Both the position numbers and the translations under genes were made by a program. A DNA stretch of 64,000 bases from UBA4782 sp034429195 (GTDB lineage Bacteria > Chloroflexota > Anaerolineae > Anaerolineales > Anaerolineaceae). Under the pieces are notes generated by a model, which saw only the letters and a list, made by a program, of their open reading frames with translations, was not told where the DNA came from and made no database searches. The DNA is taken from positions 372,001 to 436,000 of the forward strand of contig DAOUGQ010000018.1 in the NCBI GenBank assembly GCA_034429195.1, read 5' to 3'. Positions 62,457-64,000 of this stretch are shown one piece after another (within the stretch, counting starts at the first letter, position 1; each line of letters begins with the position of its first letter).

Positions 62457-63278
62457 CTATTTTTCAGAGTTATCGATAGTAGTAATTTCACTTTTATGAA
62501 ATTCTCTGATCCCACCATCGTTCAGATCAACAATGACACCTTCTCTCAAAGGAGCCAGGTCGATCACTTTTCCTACTCCTACGGGTGTATTTACCATTTG
62601 CTTTCTTTTCGGAAGATCCTCTTTTGCTGCCATATATTGATCATATTCATAAAAAAGACAGCATCGCAATCTTCCACACATTCCAGTAATCTCACCCGGG
62701 GTTAGAGAAATGCCCTGTTCTTTTGCCATGCGGATGGAAATAGAAGAAAAATCTGTCAAGAATTTAGAACAACAACGTGATTCAAGTCCACACGCCCCCA
62801 TTCCACCCAGGCATTTTGCCATATCTCGGGGTCCAACCTGGCGCAACTCGATCTGTACATTGCTGTAAATCTTTTGCATATCCTGCCGAACAGCTTTAAG
62901 ATCGACCTTTTCGTCTGTTTCAGTATTGTAAATTATCGCCAACCTGCTCCCATCAAAACTGAATTCTGCATCAACTATCTTTACTCCGCTTAAATTCAAA
63001 TTCTTAACTTTTGCGGTGCATTGCTCAATAATTGCCTCTTCTTTTGCTTTCCAAAGCTGCCTTTGCATCAGGTCTTGAGGTGTTGCTTTTCTGGTGATCG
63101 ATTTGATCTCTTCATTTTCGGGTGTTTCGAGATCTTCACCTAAGATAACCACCCAACCCAATTGCATTCCGCGAGAAGTTTCTACTATCACTCCATCACC
63201 CTGACGCAAGTCAGTTATCGCACCAGCGTCAAAGTGATATATCTTTCCAACTTTAGAAAACCTTATCCCAGCAATCAT
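62457..63278 (-). CDS. PSP1-domain protein (YaaT-like)
   Basis: The 273-residue protein has the PSP1 C-terminal domain (residues 20-150: FDAGAITDLRQGDGVIVETSRGMQLGWVV, IVDAEFSFDGSRLAIIYNTETDEKVDLKAVRQDM, split here by position) and the cysteine-rich tail CLGGMGACGLESRCCSKFL with MCGRLRCCLFYE. YaaT-type proteins of Firmicutes help assemble the RNase Y and phosphorelay-linked complexes. In Chloroflexota-like genomes they are usual housekeeping neighbours of Mrp-type and DNA polymerase III clamp-loader genes. Its start overlaps nothing and lies 20 bases after the Mrp stop. Confidence 0.85.
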   Translation of the reverse strand: MIAGIRFSKVGKIYHFDAGAITDLRQGDGVIVETSRGMQLGWVVILGEDLETPENEEIKSITRKATPQDLMQRQLWKAKEEAIIEQCTAKVKNLNLSGVKIVDAEFSFDGSRLAIIYNTETDEKVDLKAVRQDMQKIYSNVQIELRQVGPRDMAKCLGGMGACGLESRCCSKFLTDFSSISIRMAKEQGISLTPGEITGMCGRLRCCLFYEYDQYMAAKEDLPKRKQMVNTPVGVGKVIDLAPLREGVIVDLNDGGIREFHKSEITTIDNSEK

Positions 63279-63298
63279 GATAATTTCTTAATATCTTT

Positions 63299-64000
63299 CT
63301 AGCTTTTGCATTCCGATTTTTTTTGCAATTGTGTTGCAATCGTCTGAAATATTATTGATGATGAAGCAGAAGGATTCATAACTGTAACAGGAAAACCAGA
63401 ATCGCCACCAATTCGAATGTCACGGTCAATGGGAATTGAACCGAAGAAATCAACATTGAGCTCTTCTGCTAAATTCTTACCACCACCATCACCAAACAGA
63501 TCATAGGTCGAACCATCTGGAAGTGTCATCGAACCCATGTTTTCAACAATACCCAAAATGGGAACATTCATAGCGCGGAACATTTCTGCAGCACGATAAG
63601 CATCATCAGTGGATACTTTTTGGGGTAGAGTAACAATTACTGAACCTGTTACCGAAGCAATTTGCATCAGACTGATTTGAACATCCCCTGTTCCTGGTGG
63701 AAGGTCAACAATTAGATAATCTAATAAGCCCCAGGCAACATCTGCAAGTAGTTGCCTGACAGCAGAATGAAGTACAGGACCACGCCAAACTAGCGGTTGG
63801 CCTTTTTGAATAAACATTCCAATAGAAATTACCTTTACACCATATGCTTCAGCAGGAGTGATTTTTCCATCATTTTGTGGGGGTAAGGTTTGAACACCCA
63901 TCATCGTTGGGATATTTGGGCCGTAAATATCAGCATCCATCAAACCGACCTTGAAACCCTTTTGTGCAAGAGAAATTGCCAGATTGGCAGCTACGGTTGA
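63299..64000 (-). CDS. Mrp/NBP35-family P-loop ATPase, N terminus outside window
   Basis: The frame continues to the window edge, so the N terminus is missing. The first visible residues, STVAANLAISLAQKGFKVGLMDADIYGPNIP (split: STVAANLAIS and LMDADIYGPNIP), directly follow the Walker A lysine of a deviant P-loop. Later landmarks are PPGTGDVQISLMQ (Walker B region) and GIVENMG. Mrp proteins carry iron-sulfur clusters to apo-enzymes and the family is often called ApbC. Such a carrier suits a cell rich in 4Fe-4S enzymes. The C-terminal CxxC of the family is not seen; the tail ends ITQLQKKSECKS-like. Confidence 0.88.
   Translation of the reverse strand, partial: STVAANLAISLAQKGFKVGLMDADIYGPNIPTMMGVQTLPPQNDGKITPAEAYGVKVISIGMFIQKGQPLVWRGPVLHSAVRQLLADVAWGLLDYLIVDLPPGTGDVQISLMQIASVTGSVIVTLPQKVSTDDAYRAAEMFRAMNVPILGIVENMGSMTLPDGSTYDLFGDGGGKNLAEELNVDFFGSIPIDRDIRIGGDSGFPVTVMNPSASSSIIFQTIATQLQKKSECKS

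Overview
The window reads as chromosomal DNA of a strictly anaerobic, fermentative bacterium. The most likely home is the Anaerolineae branch of Chloroflexota. This is an inference from gene content and style: ferredoxin-linked 2-oxoacid oxidoreductases, an ADP-forming acyl-CoA synthetase, a tungsten-type aldehyde oxidoreductase, FCD-type regulators, and a lipoprotein whose linker is rich in Thr, Pro and Glu. There is no rRNA or other marker to prove it. No tRNA, rRNA, CRISPR array or insertion sequence was recognised. No stretch without a gene exceeds 300 bases.

Layout. (1) Bases 1-480 hold the 3' part of a tyrosine recombinase. (2) Bases 490-10497, all on the minus strand, form a complete mannose-family phosphotransferase system: HPr, Enzyme I, a HutC-type regulator with a clear promoter and operator, EIIA, EIIB, two fused EIIC-EIID permeases, a class I aldolase and a zinc-dependent dehydrogenase. 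(3) Bases 10638-39916 are a 29-kb co-directional plus-strand array behind an FCD-family regulator whose promoter carries an inverted repeat. It encodes an MttB-like protein, a corrinoid protein and an MtmB-like protein, none needing pyrrolysine. It also encodes an imine-reductase-like protein, a ferredoxin, an aldehyde:ferredoxin oxidoreductase with a MoaD-like protein, a knotted carbamoyltransferase, a PreA-like dihydropyrimidine dehydrogenase, an SsnA-like amidohydrolase, hydantoinase A and B, an opine dehydrogenase, a xanthine-dehydrogenase-type hydroxylase, a YkoE-type ECF transporter, an EamA permease, indolepyruvate:ferredoxin oxidoreductase and both subunits of an ADP-forming acyl-CoA synthetase. 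(4) Bases 39974-45811 hold an MFS exporter, a membrane protein, a two-component system (all minus) and a B12-radical SAM protein (plus). (5) Bases 45877-50281 are a phosphonate-type ABC transporter with unusual permeases. (6) Bases 50475-58405 hold ornithine carbamoyltransferase, ornithine aminotransferase, a CoA-transferase, pyruvate kinase, an HD-GYP protein and a GNAT-like protein. (7) Bases 58656-64000 hold a KorAB-type oxidoreductase with its regulator, a PSP1 protein and a partial Mrp ATPase.

How it works together. The 29-kb array is the most interesting part. Its enzymes fit the import of an N-heterocycle or hydantoin-like compound, hydroxylation or reduction and hydrolytic opening of the ring, phosphorolysis of a carbamoyl group, removal of an N-methyl group onto a corrinoid protein, and oxidation of the resulting amino acid through a 2-oxoacid to an acyl-CoA that yields ATP. 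The substrate is not known. Creatinine or N-methylhydantoin, methylated purines and betaine-like compounds are all possible. The Pyl-free MtmB homologue, paired with a corrinoid protein and an MttB homologue inside a purine/hydantoin-type cluster, is the best candidate for an undescribed system here.
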